From assembly GCA_017561985.1 (NCBI GenBank), contig JAFZAZ010000014.1, positions 62,001 through 126,000 on the forward strand: DNA of 64,000 nucleotides, written 5' to 3'. Numbering within the stretch: the stretch's first letter is position 1; each line of letters opens with the position of its first letter. Positions 46,746-54,290 of the stretch are shown in pieces. The stretch comes from Lachnospiraceae bacterium. GTDB lineage: Bacteria > Bacillota_A > Clostridia > Lachnospirales > Lachnospiraceae. The notes under the pieces are model-generated. The model was given only the letters and a program-made list of their open reading frames with translations, did not search any database and was not told the DNA's origin. The position numbers and the translations under genes are program-made.

Positions 46746-47948
46746 ATGTTCAAGAAAAAAGGATATTCATTATCCAACTACCGTTTTTCCATCGTGAGTA
46801 TCATCGTGGGCTTCCTTGCTCTCAGTTGCATTTTGCTCTTTAAGCTGCAGAGTAATGATCAGTCTGCTTTGATAAAACAGCTGCTCGGCGTTGCGCTGGG
46901 CTTATTCATCATGGTTTCGGTTTCCCTCGTTGACTACCATTTTATTGCGAAAATGTTTATTCCGCTGTACTTGATAAACCTGTTTTTCATGTTCATATGC
47001 AAATACGTTACGTACAGTCAGTTTCCTCTGATTTACGGATGGAATCATTTCAAGGCCCGGCGATGGATAAAGATCGGCGGCCACGGTGAAGCCGGCTCAG
47101 GCTTTGAGTTCATGCCTTCAGAGATTACAAAAATTGTTTTGATCATCGTGATGGCCAAGATGTTCTGTATGCTCGGAAAGCGATTGAACACGGTGTTTGG
47201 ATTGCTACTCACGCTCGTCGTGATCGGATTTCCTATTTTCCTCGTGTTCAACCAGCCCGACCTTTCCACGAGTATCGTACTTGCGGCCACATTCATCATT
47301 ATGTTGTTTATCGCAGGTCTTTCGTACCGGGTGCTGGCACCGGCCATTTTGGTCGGATTTCCATTGTTCGCAGGCCTTTTGTGGTATGTGCAGCAGGACT
47401 ACCAGATGCTGCTGGAAGACTGGCAGCAGGACCGAATTCTCTCGATCTTCAACCCGGAACAATACTCCGACCTGATGTATCAGCAGAACAACGCAGCTGC
47501 CGCAATCGCTTCCGGAGGAATGTTCGGCAAGACGATCGTCGATAATTCCGGCAGAAGGCTCACGGACTTCGTGCCGGTTGTGGAGAGCGACTTTATCTTC
47601 AGCGCGGTTGCCGAAGAGTTCGGCTTTATCGGCTGCGTGATCATTGTTTTGATGTTCCTCGGATTCGTGTTCATCAGCTTCCGTATCGCACGCCGTGCGA
47701 AGGACCGTCTCGGTTATCTGATCGCATCAGGCATTGCTGTCACGATCGCACTTCAGACCATCGTTAACATCGGCGTTGTGATCTCGCTGCTGCCTAACAC
47801 CGGAATCCCGCTTCCGTTTCTTAGCATCGGACTGAGTTCCCTGATCACAAACATGGCGACGGTCGGAATCCTTCTTAACGTAGGATTGCAGGACCGTGAT
47901 GTTGTAGTAGATGAAAAATATGAATTCGAAGAGGGTTTGCTTGAGTAG
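46746..47948 (+). CDS. rodA: RodA glycosyltransferase (SEDS family)
   Basis: RodA polymerises lipid II into glycan strands together with PBP2. The 400-residue membrane protein has about ten TM helices. The SEDS signatures are GWNHFKARRWIKIG, the FNQPDLSTSIVL segment with the catalytic aspartate, AVAEEFGFIGC and LLPNTGIPLPFLSIGLSSL. RodA is separated from mrdA by minC in this operon. The protein is about 20-30 residues longer than typical RodA because of a soluble C-terminal tail. The ATG has GAGGA upstream. Confidence 0.94.
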   Translation: MFKKKGYSLSNYRFSIVSIIVGFLALSCILLFKLQSNDQSALIKQLLGVALGLFIMVSVSLVDYHFIAKMFIPLYLINLFFMFICKYVTYSQFPLIYGWNHFKARRWIKIGGHGEAGSGFEFMPSEITKIVLIIVMAKMFCMLGKRLNTVFGLLLTLVVIGFPIFLVFNQPDLSTSIVLAATFIIMLFIAGLSYRVLAPAILVGFPLFAGLLWYVQQDYQMLLEDWQQDRILSIFNPEQYSDLMYQQNNAAAAIASGGMFGKTIVDNSGRRLTDFVPVVESDFIFSAVAEEFGFIGCVIIVLMFLGFVFISFRIARRAKDRLGYLIASGIAVTIALQTIVNIGVVISLLPNTGIPLPFLSIGLSSLITNMATVGILLNVGLQDRDVVVDEKYEFEEGLLE

Positions 47949-48029
47949 CGTTACTCAGGCGAAGTCCGGTATCAATTATGAAACAATGTTTTGATTTTCG
48001 AAAATGAAATTGTTATTCTGGAGGCTGCC

Positions 48030-49055
48030 ATGATATGGTCACCCGCCGGTTCCACGGCATTACTTCGTAAAATAAGCCTTTGCTTGGTGATCGTTCTTCT
48101 CACCGGTCTTTTGGCCGGATGCGGAAGCGACGAGGACACCGAACTTATGGGCAGTTATGCCAAGTCGGACAGCGTCGTCAATTACGACGTCGGTGCGATG
48201 AAGGCAGCCACATTTTCCCCGTTGCTCTCGCAATGGTTTATCTGCGATGTCACGGAGGATATGCTGACGAAAGACTATGTTTTTGACGAGGAGAAGGAGA
48301 AGCGTACGGGTTCCGTGTTTGTCATGGACCGCACGAACAACAAGTTGCTCCTCGGATACAACATGCTTGCCGACGTATACCCCGCGAGTATCACGAAACT
48401 GATGACTGCGCTTGTCATCCTTAAGAATTGCGACACCAAGGAGCTTGTGACGATCGACGAGACCGTCGCAGCGATGAAGCGAGGTTCGAACGCTGTACTT
48501 GACGAAGGCGACGTTATCACTGTTCACAACCTTTTGATCGTGCTCCTGACCGTTTCCGCGAACAATGCTGCTGTGGCGCTTGCAAGGCATCTTAGCGGCA
48601 CGGAAGAAGAGTTTGTCAAGCTGATGAACCAGGAGATGGACAAGCTCGGCGCCAACAATACCAAGTTCGTCAACTCCTCGGGTCTTCATATCAAGGACCA
48701 CAAATCAACGCCTTACGACCTTTACGTGATCTACCAGGAGTGCATGAAGTACCAGGCTTTCCGTGATATCATGAAGCTTACGCAGGGCGAGTATGAGTAC
48801 ACAAACAAGGCGGGAGAGCAGCGCGTGCGCGAGTACAAGACGACCAACGCCTTCAAGCTCGGCATGTACAAATATCCCGACGGGATCACGATCCTCGGCG
48901 GTAAGACCGGAACCACCGACTACGCAGGGTATTGTCTGATTCTCCATGTGAAAAACAGAGAGGGCACCGAGTACCTTCTCGGCGTGTTCCACTGCGAGAC
49001 CGAAGCGAAGCTTTACAATAAAATGACGGAACTTATGGAACAGTACTGCAAGTGA
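48030..49055 (+). CDS. D-alanyl-D-alanine carboxypeptidase (DacF/PBP5-type) lipoprotein
   Basis: The 341-residue enzyme trims the terminal D-Ala of peptidoglycan stem peptides. It carries a lipoprotein signal: basic end, hydrophobic core LCLVIVLLTGLLAG and Cys31 in a lipobox, so it should be lipid-anchored outside the membrane. The penicilloyl serine motif is PASITKLM (S120, K123), the second motif is SANN (S176, N178), and GGKTGTTDYAGY is the third. The C-terminal membrane-anchoring domain of E. coli PBP5 is absent, which fits lipid anchoring. I start at ATG 48030 after TGGAGG; an upstream in-frame start at 47991 has none. Confidence 0.93.
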   Translation: MIWSPAGSTALLRKISLCLVIVLLTGLLAGCGSDEDTELMGSYAKSDSVVNYDVGAMKAATFSPLLSQWFICDVTEDMLTKDYVFDEEKEKRTGSVFVMDRTNNKLLLGYNMLADVYPASITKLMTALVILKNCDTKELVTIDETVAAMKRGSNAVLDEGDVITVHNLLIVLLTVSANNAAVALARHLSGTEEEFVKLMNQEMDKLGANNTKFVNSSGLHIKDHKSTPYDLYVIYQECMKYQAFRDIMKLTQGEYEYTNKAGEQRVREYKTTNAFKLGMYKYPDGITILGGKTGTTDYAGYCLILHVKNREGTEYLLGVFHCETEAKLYNKMTELMEQYCK

Positions 49056-49096
49056 CCGGGAACTGCGAAAAAGAACAGCCATTTTGCAAATTATCA

Positions 49097-49125
49097 TTGT
49101 CATTTTCCGCCCCATGTAATATAAT
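49097..49125 (+). promoter_or_regulatory. Promoter before the small P-loop gene
   Basis: TTGTCA at 49097-49102, 17-base spacer, TATAAT at 49120-49125. ATTTTCCG lies at 49102-49109, ten bases upstream of the -10. Confidence 0.82.
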
Positions 49126-49184
49126 ATTCGTATCAGATAGCGTCAGGCACAGCCCGACGCCAAGTTGTTAAGGAGGATAGAGCC

Positions 49185-49604
49185 ATGGTACAGATTATTG
49201 CCGGTGAAAAAGGAAAGGGAAAGACCAAGATTCTGTTGGACAAAGTGAACTCCGATGTTCTTACCTCGAAGGGAACGATTGTTTATTTGGATAAAAGCAA
49301 CAAGCATATGTATGAACTCAACAACAAGATCCGCCTGATCAATGTCAACGACTATTGCATCGAGTGCGCATCCGAGTTCGTAGGATTTATCTGCGGTATC
49401 ATTTCTCAGGACCACGATCTTGAGAAGGTTTACCTCGACAGTTTCCTGAAGGTCGCCTGCCTTGGCATCGACGACATCGAGCGTGTCATTGCAAAGCTTG
49501 ATATGATCTCCGTTAAGTTTAACGTAGACATCATCATCAGCCTTTCCGCAAATGCGGAGACGCTCACGGAGGCGGTTCGCTCCAAAGTAATTGTTGCGCT
49601 GTAA
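49185..49604 (+). CDS. Small P-loop ATPase-like protein of unknown function
   Basis: I do not recognise a characterised family. The 139-residue protein starts MVQIIAGEKGKGKTK, a Walker A motif, and has a candidate Walker B strand, EKVYLDSF, near residues 84-91, followed by a possible sensor strand DIIISLSAN near 115-123. The predicted order is that of a minimal ASCE/RecA-like core and little else. Homologues in Lachnospiraceae are, as I recall, sometimes labelled twitching motility PilT-like, which is probably only the P-loop. It has its own strong promoter, an AAGGAGG ribosome-binding site and a hairpin after it, and precedes the HlyD-like, yggS and sepF genes. Confidence 0.75.
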   Translation: MVQIIAGEKGKGKTKILLDKVNSDVLTSKGTIVYLDKSNKHMYELNNKIRLINVNDYCIECASEFVGFICGIISQDHDLEKVYLDSFLKVACLGIDDIERVIAKLDMISVKFNVDIIISLSANAETLTEAVRSKVIVAL

Positions 49605-49625
49605 TTCGTAACGAAGTAATTGCAC

Positions 49626-49654
49626 GGGGACCATCCGAGGATGGTCCCCTGTTT
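49626..49654 (+). terminator. Hairpin after the P-loop gene
   Basis: GGGGACCATC (49626-49635) pairs perfectly with GATGGTCCCC (49640-49649) around a CGAG tetraloop. The tail is only TGTTT, so termination may be partial; the next start codon is 30 bases further on. Confidence 0.7.
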
Positions 49655-49679
49655 GCTAAAACCGGCAGTGGAGTATTAC

Positions 49680-51062
49680 GTGAAAAGCAGTAGCATAAAA
49701 AAGAGAAGTAACAAGCGCAGCGCCGTAAATATCGGGTTTGTCGTTTTCGTCGTCATTCTCGTATATATTGCGGTCTCTTTTCTTGTGTCTTTGACGAAAT
49801 CACATCCCACGGTTTATGAAGTTCAAAAGATCGCGCTTGCGACCAACAATCTTGCGCAGGCTGTCGTGGTAAGGGAGGAGCAGGTCGTTAAGACTTCCCA
49901 GCCCGGCTACGTGAATTATTACATCAAGAGCGGTACGCGTGTCGCGAAAAATGAAACCGTCTGCTCGATCGATGACAGCCGTCAGCTGCGAAGCTCGATG
50001 CTGGAGGAATTCAAGATCGCCCTGAGCGAAGAGGATATCGCGGAGCTCAAGGATTGTATCTCAACCTATGCAAGATCCTACAACTCCGGCAATTTTGCGG
50101 CGATCACGGAACTCAAGACGAATATGACTGCCCGCATGACGAGCATTTCCGATATGTATCTCCTCGAGAATCTCGCACGTCTCATGGAAAAGGACGGCAA
50201 GAAGACCGGGATTACGATCAACAGAGCACCGTACTCCGGAATAGTTTCATTTTACTCGGACTCGCTGGACGGCCTCACCGCAGACGCCGTGTCCGCGGAT
50301 ACGTTCAACATGAAGCAGTTCACGAACGGAACGCTGTATTCCGCAGATCTTCGCCCCGAGGGAAGCACCGCGTACAAGCTTGTGACCAATGAAAACTGGT
50401 CCCTGATCCTGAAACTCACTGAGGAACAGTTCACGGCCTTGAACGGTCAGAAGAATCTGTCGTTCACGATCACGGACGACGGCCTCAGCCTGACGATGCC
50501 GGTCACGATCTACCGCAAGGGAGAGTCCCGTTTTGCGCGGATCGATCTCTCCAAATACCTGATTCGTTACATCAACAAGCGTTTTCTCACGGTTTCAATC
50601 AATATGTCTCAGTCCGAAGGACTGAAGATTCCCGTGAAGTCCATTGTCGAAAAATACTTCTACGTCATTCCCAAGGAGTTCATCGTGTACGACCAGGGAA
50701 AGACCGGAATTACCGTCTGCGAGCTCGACGAGAGCAACACACTTCAATACCGTTTCTATGAGGCGGAAGTGTATTACTATGATGACGAGTACGCATATAT
50801 CGATGAATCCGTCATCACAAAACACGGGCAATTTATAACAATCCCGCATACAACCAATCAATATCAGGTGTCGACAAGCAAAAAACTTGAAGGCGTATAT
50901 TGCGTCAACAAGGGCTATGCACAGTTCCGAATGATCGAACGGTTGTATGATGGTGAGGACTACGTGATCGTCAAGTCCGGAGTCGCCCGCAGCATTAATG
51001 TATATGATTTCATCTGGGAAGACGCCTCGACGCTCTCGGAAGATCAATTGTTTAACGAATAA
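49680..51062 (+). CDS. Membrane-anchored HlyD-like protein, no transporter partner nearby
   Basis: The 460-residue protein has a short basic end, one TM helix (about 16-40) and an extracellular domain. The first part looks like an HlyD/RND adaptor lipoyl hairpin: VVVREEQVVKTSQPGYVNYYIKSGTRVAKNETVCSID, closing later with ITINRAPYSGIVSFYSDSLDG. The rest has beta-barrel character ending in VKSGVARSINVYDFIW. No ABC permease or outer-membrane partner lies nearby; the neighbours are yggS and sepF, so a division or wall role is possible. I use GTG 49680, with GGAG seven bases upstream, rather than an upstream in-frame codon inside the hairpin. Confidence 0.78.
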   Translation: MKSSSIKKRSNKRSAVNIGFVVFVVILVYIAVSFLVSLTKSHPTVYEVQKIALATNNLAQAVVVREEQVVKTSQPGYVNYYIKSGTRVAKNETVCSIDDSRQLRSSMLEEFKIALSEEDIAELKDCISTYARSYNSGNFAAITELKTNMTARMTSISDMYLLENLARLMEKDGKKTGITINRAPYSGIVSFYSDSLDGLTADAVSADTFNMKQFTNGTLYSADLRPEGSTAYKLVTNENWSLILKLTEEQFTALNGQKNLSFTITDDGLSLTMPVTIYRKGESRFARIDLSKYLIRYINKRFLTVSINMSQSEGLKIPVKSIVEKYFYVIPKEFIVYDQGKTGITVCELDESNTLQYRFYEAEVYYYDDEYAYIDESVITKHGQFITIPHTTNQYQVSTSKKLEGVYCVNKGYAQFRMIERLYDGEDYVIVKSGVARSINVYDFIWEDASTLSEDQLFNE

Positions 51063-51076
51063 TCGGAGGCAGTACT

Positions 51077-51802
51077 ATGAGCGAGGATACCAACGCACTT
51101 CGGAAGCCTCTCGCAGATGTTCGCGAAGAGATTGCGAAAGCCTGCGAAAGAGCCGGAAGAAAGCCCGAAGATGTGTGCCTGATCGCGGTTTCGAAGACCA
51201 AACCGGTCTCGATGATGCGCGATGCGATCGCATGCGGTCAGACTGTATTCGGGGAAAATAAAGTCCAAGAGCTCTGCGAGAAGGCAGAGGAGCTTGCAGA
51301 CGAAGATATTACTCTTCATCTGATCGGACATTTGCAGAAGAATAAGGTGCGTAAAGCGGTGGCGAAAGCAGCGATGATCCACTCCGTGGATTCGATCGAG
51401 CTCGCTGCGGAGATTCAAAAGGAAGCAGCCCGCATCGGCAAGATTCAGGACATTTTGCTGGAGGTAAACGTAGCTGCTGAGGAGAGCAAATTCGGTCTCA
51501 CTCCGGATGAAACTGCGGCAGTTGCAGAAGAAATTTCGCAGATGCCGAATGTTCATTTGTGCGGATTGATGACGGTCGCTCCGTATACGGAATTTCCTGA
51601 AGAAAACCGCGTATATTTTCGCCAATTGCGCGAATTAGCAGTTGACATTGAGTCGAAAAAATTCAATAATATAGACATGTATTGCCTGTCCATGGGCATG
51701 AGCAATGATTTTACGATAGCAGTAGAAGAGGGAGCGACGTTCGTACGTGTCGGCTCGAGAATATTCGGCGAGCGGCACTATGAAACCGAGAAAGGAAAGT
51801 GA
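51077..51802 (+). CDS. YggS/YlmE family PLP-binding homeostasis protein
   Basis: The 241-residue protein is a single-domain alanine-racemase-like barrel that binds pyridoxal phosphate and buffers it, without known catalysis. It has the LIAVSKTKP motif with PLP lysine K40, the VFGENKVQELCEKAEEL segment, HLIGHLQKNKVRKAV, and the C-terminal LSMGMSNDFTIAVEEGATFVRVGSRIFGER. It lies directly before sepF, as ylmE does in Bacillus. The ATG has CGGAGG upstream. The gap to sepF is four bases. Confidence 0.95.
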   Translation: MSEDTNALRKPLADVREEIAKACERAGRKPEDVCLIAVSKTKPVSMMRDAIACGQTVFGENKVQELCEKAEELADEDITLHLIGHLQKNKVRKAVAKAAMIHSVDSIELAAEIQKEAARIGKIQDILLEVNVAAEESKFGLTPDETAAVAEEISQMPNVHLCGLMTVAPYTEFPEENRVYFRQLRELAVDIESKKFNNIDMYCLSMGMSNDFTIAVEEGATFVRVGSRIFGERHYETEKGK

Positions 51803-51806
51803 AAAC

Positions 51807-52571
51807 ATGGGTATCTTGAGCAAATTCTCGAATTGGTTCAACGGAGATGACGACGAAGATCTCGATGAAGAATACGAGAACTACGTATATGAGGAGAGCG
51901 GCGAGGACGCTGATGACGACGATGACGAAGAGGAAAAGCCCTCGTTATTTGCGCGTCTGAAAGCTCGTTTCATCCGCAGCGACGACGAACTGGATGATGA
52001 GGAAGACGATGAGGATGAGGACGACGTGCCTGCGTATGAGCAACGTTCGAATCTCGCTTCGCAAAACACTCGTCTGACAGCAAGCAGAAACAGCAACCTT
52101 CGTCAGGTTGTTTCTCAGCGTGAGCATGCTTATACGAACACGGTTAACCGCCAGGCTTCGGCAGCAGGAACGTTTGCACAGCGCCAGTCGTATGCAGCCC
52201 AGAACGCTTCGTACCCGCAGAAGACTCCTCTGGTAGCTTCTCCGGAGCGCACAGCAAGCCTGAATGCAGCTGCCAACTCGCCGCAGAAGCAATTTTCCGT
52301 AATGAAACCTACGAGCTTTGAGGATTCCTCGAGCATCGTCGATGTGCTTCGCAACGGCAAAGCGATCATCGTGAACTTCGAGGGCTTCAGCCCGGCGATC
52401 TCGCAGCGTATCATGGATTTCATCTGCGGCTGCATTTACACGATTGACGGTCAGATCCTTCAGATTTCCGGGTATATTTTCATCGTTGCGCCGAAGGATG
52501 TCGACATCACCGGCGACTACACGGCATTCCTGCAGCAGGATTCGTTCGGAGTTCCGACGTTCCGCCAGTAA
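51807..52571 (+). CDS. sepF: Cell division protein SepF
   Basis: SepF anchors and bundles FtsZ at the division site. The 254-residue protein starts with the amphipathic membrane-binding helix MGILSKFSNWFNG, has a very acidic Asp/Glu-rich region (about 14-80), a flexible Ser/Ala-rich linker, and the C-terminal FtsZ-binding domain (about 165-250) with VMKPTSFEDSSSIVDVLRNGKAIIVNFEGF and ISGYIFIVAPKDVDI. It is longer than the 150 residues of Bacillus SepF because of the acidic region and linker. I use ATG 51807, nine bases after GAAAGGA, since the amphipathic helix begins there. Confidence 0.94.
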   Translation: MGILSKFSNWFNGDDDEDLDEEYENYVYEESGEDADDDDDEEEKPSLFARLKARFIRSDDELDDEEDDEDEDDVPAYEQRSNLASQNTRLTASRNSNLRQVVSQREHAYTNTVNRQASAAGTFAQRQSYAAQNASYPQKTPLVASPERTASLNAAANSPQKQFSVMKPTSFEDSSSIVDVLRNGKAIIVNFEGFSPAISQRIMDFICGCIYTIDGQILQISGYIFIVAPKDVDITGDYTAFLQQDSFGVPTFRQ

Positions 52572-52593
52572 TGTTAAAAACCAAGAGAGATTT

Positions 52594-53133
52594 ATGAACA
52601 ACGAACAAAACAACACCGGAATCCGCAAGATTTATTACTTGTGGATTCCGATTATTCTCGTATTGATCGATCAATTGACAAAACTCTGGGCAATCGATCG
52701 ATTGAAGAACGGCAGTCACATCCGTGTGATCGGCGAGAACGTTACATTACGCTATGTCGAAAACCGCGGCGCCGCTTGGGGAGTGCTTTCCGGCAAATTA
52801 GACATTCTTACGATCCTGATTGTTCTCCTTGTTATCGGAGTTATGATTGTACTCGCAAGAGTGCCTTCCACGAAGCGTTTTCGCCCGCTTTTAATCTGCC
52901 TTCTCTGCATTGTCAGCGGTGCGTTCGGAAATCTGTTTGACCGTATACGTCTCGGATATGTTGTAGACTTTATTTCGTTCGACGTGATCCATTTTCCGGT
53001 GTTTAATGTAGCGGATATCGGAATCACATGCTCAGTTATTTTGCTTGCAATTCTGATGTTGTTCGTTTACTCGGAAGAGGAATTGTCATTCCTTCCGTTC
53101 TTCGGATCATCGGAAACTAAGAAAACCCCTTAA
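52594..53133 (+). CDS. lspA: Lipoprotein signal peptidase LspA
   Basis: LspA removes lipoprotein signal peptides after lipidation. The 179-residue membrane protein has four TM helices and the family motifs: LIDQLTKLWA (25-33), NRGAAWG (58-64), and the catalytic aspartates D125 in GNLFDRIRLGYVVDFI and D141 in FNVADIGI. The upstream in-frame extension runs back into sepF and is rejected. The start ATG has AGAGAG upstream. The stop codon is within a hairpin that precedes rluD. Confidence 0.95.
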   Translation: MNNEQNNTGIRKIYYLWIPIILVLIDQLTKLWAIDRLKNGSHIRVIGENVTLRYVENRGAAWGVLSGKLDILTILIVLLVIGVMIVLARVPSTKRFRPLLICLLCIVSGAFGNLFDRIRLGYVVDFISFDVIHFPVFNVADIGITCSVILLAILMLFVYSEEELSFLPFFGSSETKKTP

Positions 53134-53161
53134 GTCACAGGCTGATTTAAGGGGTTATTTC
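53124..53161. terminator. Hairpin spanning the lspA stop codon
   Basis: AACCCCTTAA (53124-53133, including the TAA stop) pairs perfectly with TTAAGGGGTT (53147-53156) around a 13-base loop. The trailing ATTTC is a poor T run on the + strand, so partial termination or mRNA end protection is more likely than full termination. Confidence 0.55.
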
Positions 53162-53179
53162 AAAGAAAGGAGAGGCCCC

Positions 53180-54112
53180 ATGGAACTGCTGACAATCGTT
53201 GTAGAGGAAGATCTTCAGGGTGAACGCGCCGACAAGGCGATCGCGGCAATGATGCCTGAGCTTACGCGCAGCTATGCTCAGAAATTGATCGCGTCCGGAT
53301 GTGTCACGAAAAATGGGTCCGTCCTTTCCAAAGATGGCGAGAAGATGAAGACCGGCGACATATTGGTACTTGCTCTTCCCGAGCCGGAAACGCTCAGTGT
53401 CGAGCCGGAAAATATCCCTCTGGACATCGTATATGAGGATGACGCTTTGCTCGTCGTTAACAAGCCGAAGGGAATGGTGGTTCATCCTGCTCCCGGACAT
53501 TCGAGCGGCACGCTTGTTAACGCTTTGATGTATCACTGTGAAGGCCGCCTTTCCGGAATCAACGGAGTCGTGCGTCCCGGCATTGTTCACCGGATCGACC
53601 GCGACACGACAGGCCTTTTGGTAGTATGCAAGACAGACGCGGCCCATCTGGCGCTTTCGGAGCAAATGGCTGTTCATTCGATCACTCGCGTCTATTCCTG
53701 CATCTGCGAAGGTGAAGTAAAAGAGGCTGTCACAATCGACGCACCGATCGGAAGGTCACCGAACGACCGTAAGAAAATGGCTATTGTGAAGGGCGGCAGA
53801 AGAGCAGTCACTCATGTTACGCCTTTAAGAGTGCTCCGACTTCCGAAGTGCACCGGAAGATACACATACGCGGAATGCCGCCTGGAGACCGGCCGCACAC
53901 ACCAGATTCGTGTCCATATGGCCAGCATTCAACGCCCGCTACTCGGAGACACCGTCTACGGAAGAGAGAAACAACCGTTTGACACGCAGGGACAGGTGCT
54001 GCACGCAGGAGTACTTGGCTTTGTTCATCCCATAAGCGGCGAGTACGTAGAGTTTAGGGCACCGCTTCCCGAGTATTTTCAGAAACTGCTTGATTCGGGA
54101 TCCGATGTTTGA
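53180..54112 (+). CDS. rluD: RluD-type pseudouridine synthase
   Basis: The 310-residue enzyme has an S4 domain (about 14-60) and the RluA catalytic domain. The catalytic aspartate is D140 in GIVHRIDRDTTGLL, and later come the CRLETGRTHQIRVHMA and PLLGDTVYG motifs. RluD modifies helix 69 of 23S rRNA in E. coli; target identity here is inferred from similarity and position after lspA, the usual Firmicutes order. The ATG lies 46 bases after lspA with AAAGGAG upstream. Confidence 0.9.
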   Translation: MELLTIVVEEDLQGERADKAIAAMMPELTRSYAQKLIASGCVTKNGSVLSKDGEKMKTGDILVLALPEPETLSVEPENIPLDIVYEDDALLVVNKPKGMVVHPAPGHSSGTLVNALMYHCEGRLSGINGVVRPGIVHRIDRDTTGLLVVCKTDAAHLALSEQMAVHSITRVYSCICEGEVKEAVTIDAPIGRSPNDRKKMAIVKGGRRAVTHVTPLRVLRLPKCTGRYTYAECRLETGRTHQIRVHMASIQRPLLGDTVYGREKQPFDTQGQVLHAGVLGFVHPISGEYVEFRAPLPEYFQKLLDSGSDV

Positions 54113-54146
54113 TTGATAAGCGGAATAATCGGTTCGAACCAGAAGG

Positions 54147-54178
54147 TTGACTGCAAAAGGAAGAGGCGTTTGTATAAT
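54147..54178 (+). promoter_or_regulatory. Possible promoter of the AAA ATPase gene
   Basis: A perfect TATAAT at 54173-54178 is preceded by TTGACT at 54147-54152, but the spacer is 20 bases, which is unfavourable. A GGTTCGAACC palindrome lies at 54131-54140, just upstream of the -35. Confidence 0.4.
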
Positions 54179-54290
54179 ACGTTATTGTAAAGCAGAAACA
54201 AGCAAAGATAACCTGCAACAAACAGTTAAGATGAAAATGATGTGTCGGTTTAAAGACGAGTATTAACAATATAAAACAAACAATAACAAC

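Noticed and set aside
47991..48029. TTGATT-17-TATTCT as a promoter for the carboxypeptidase gene
   Set aside because: The implied start would leave almost no leader and the -10 overlaps the ribosome-binding site, so it is probably fortuitous.
54113..54160. A tRNA-like TpsiC sequence (GGTTCGAACC)
   Set aside because: The decamer is a palindrome near a promoter, but no acceptor stem, anticodon arm or CCA end could be built around it.
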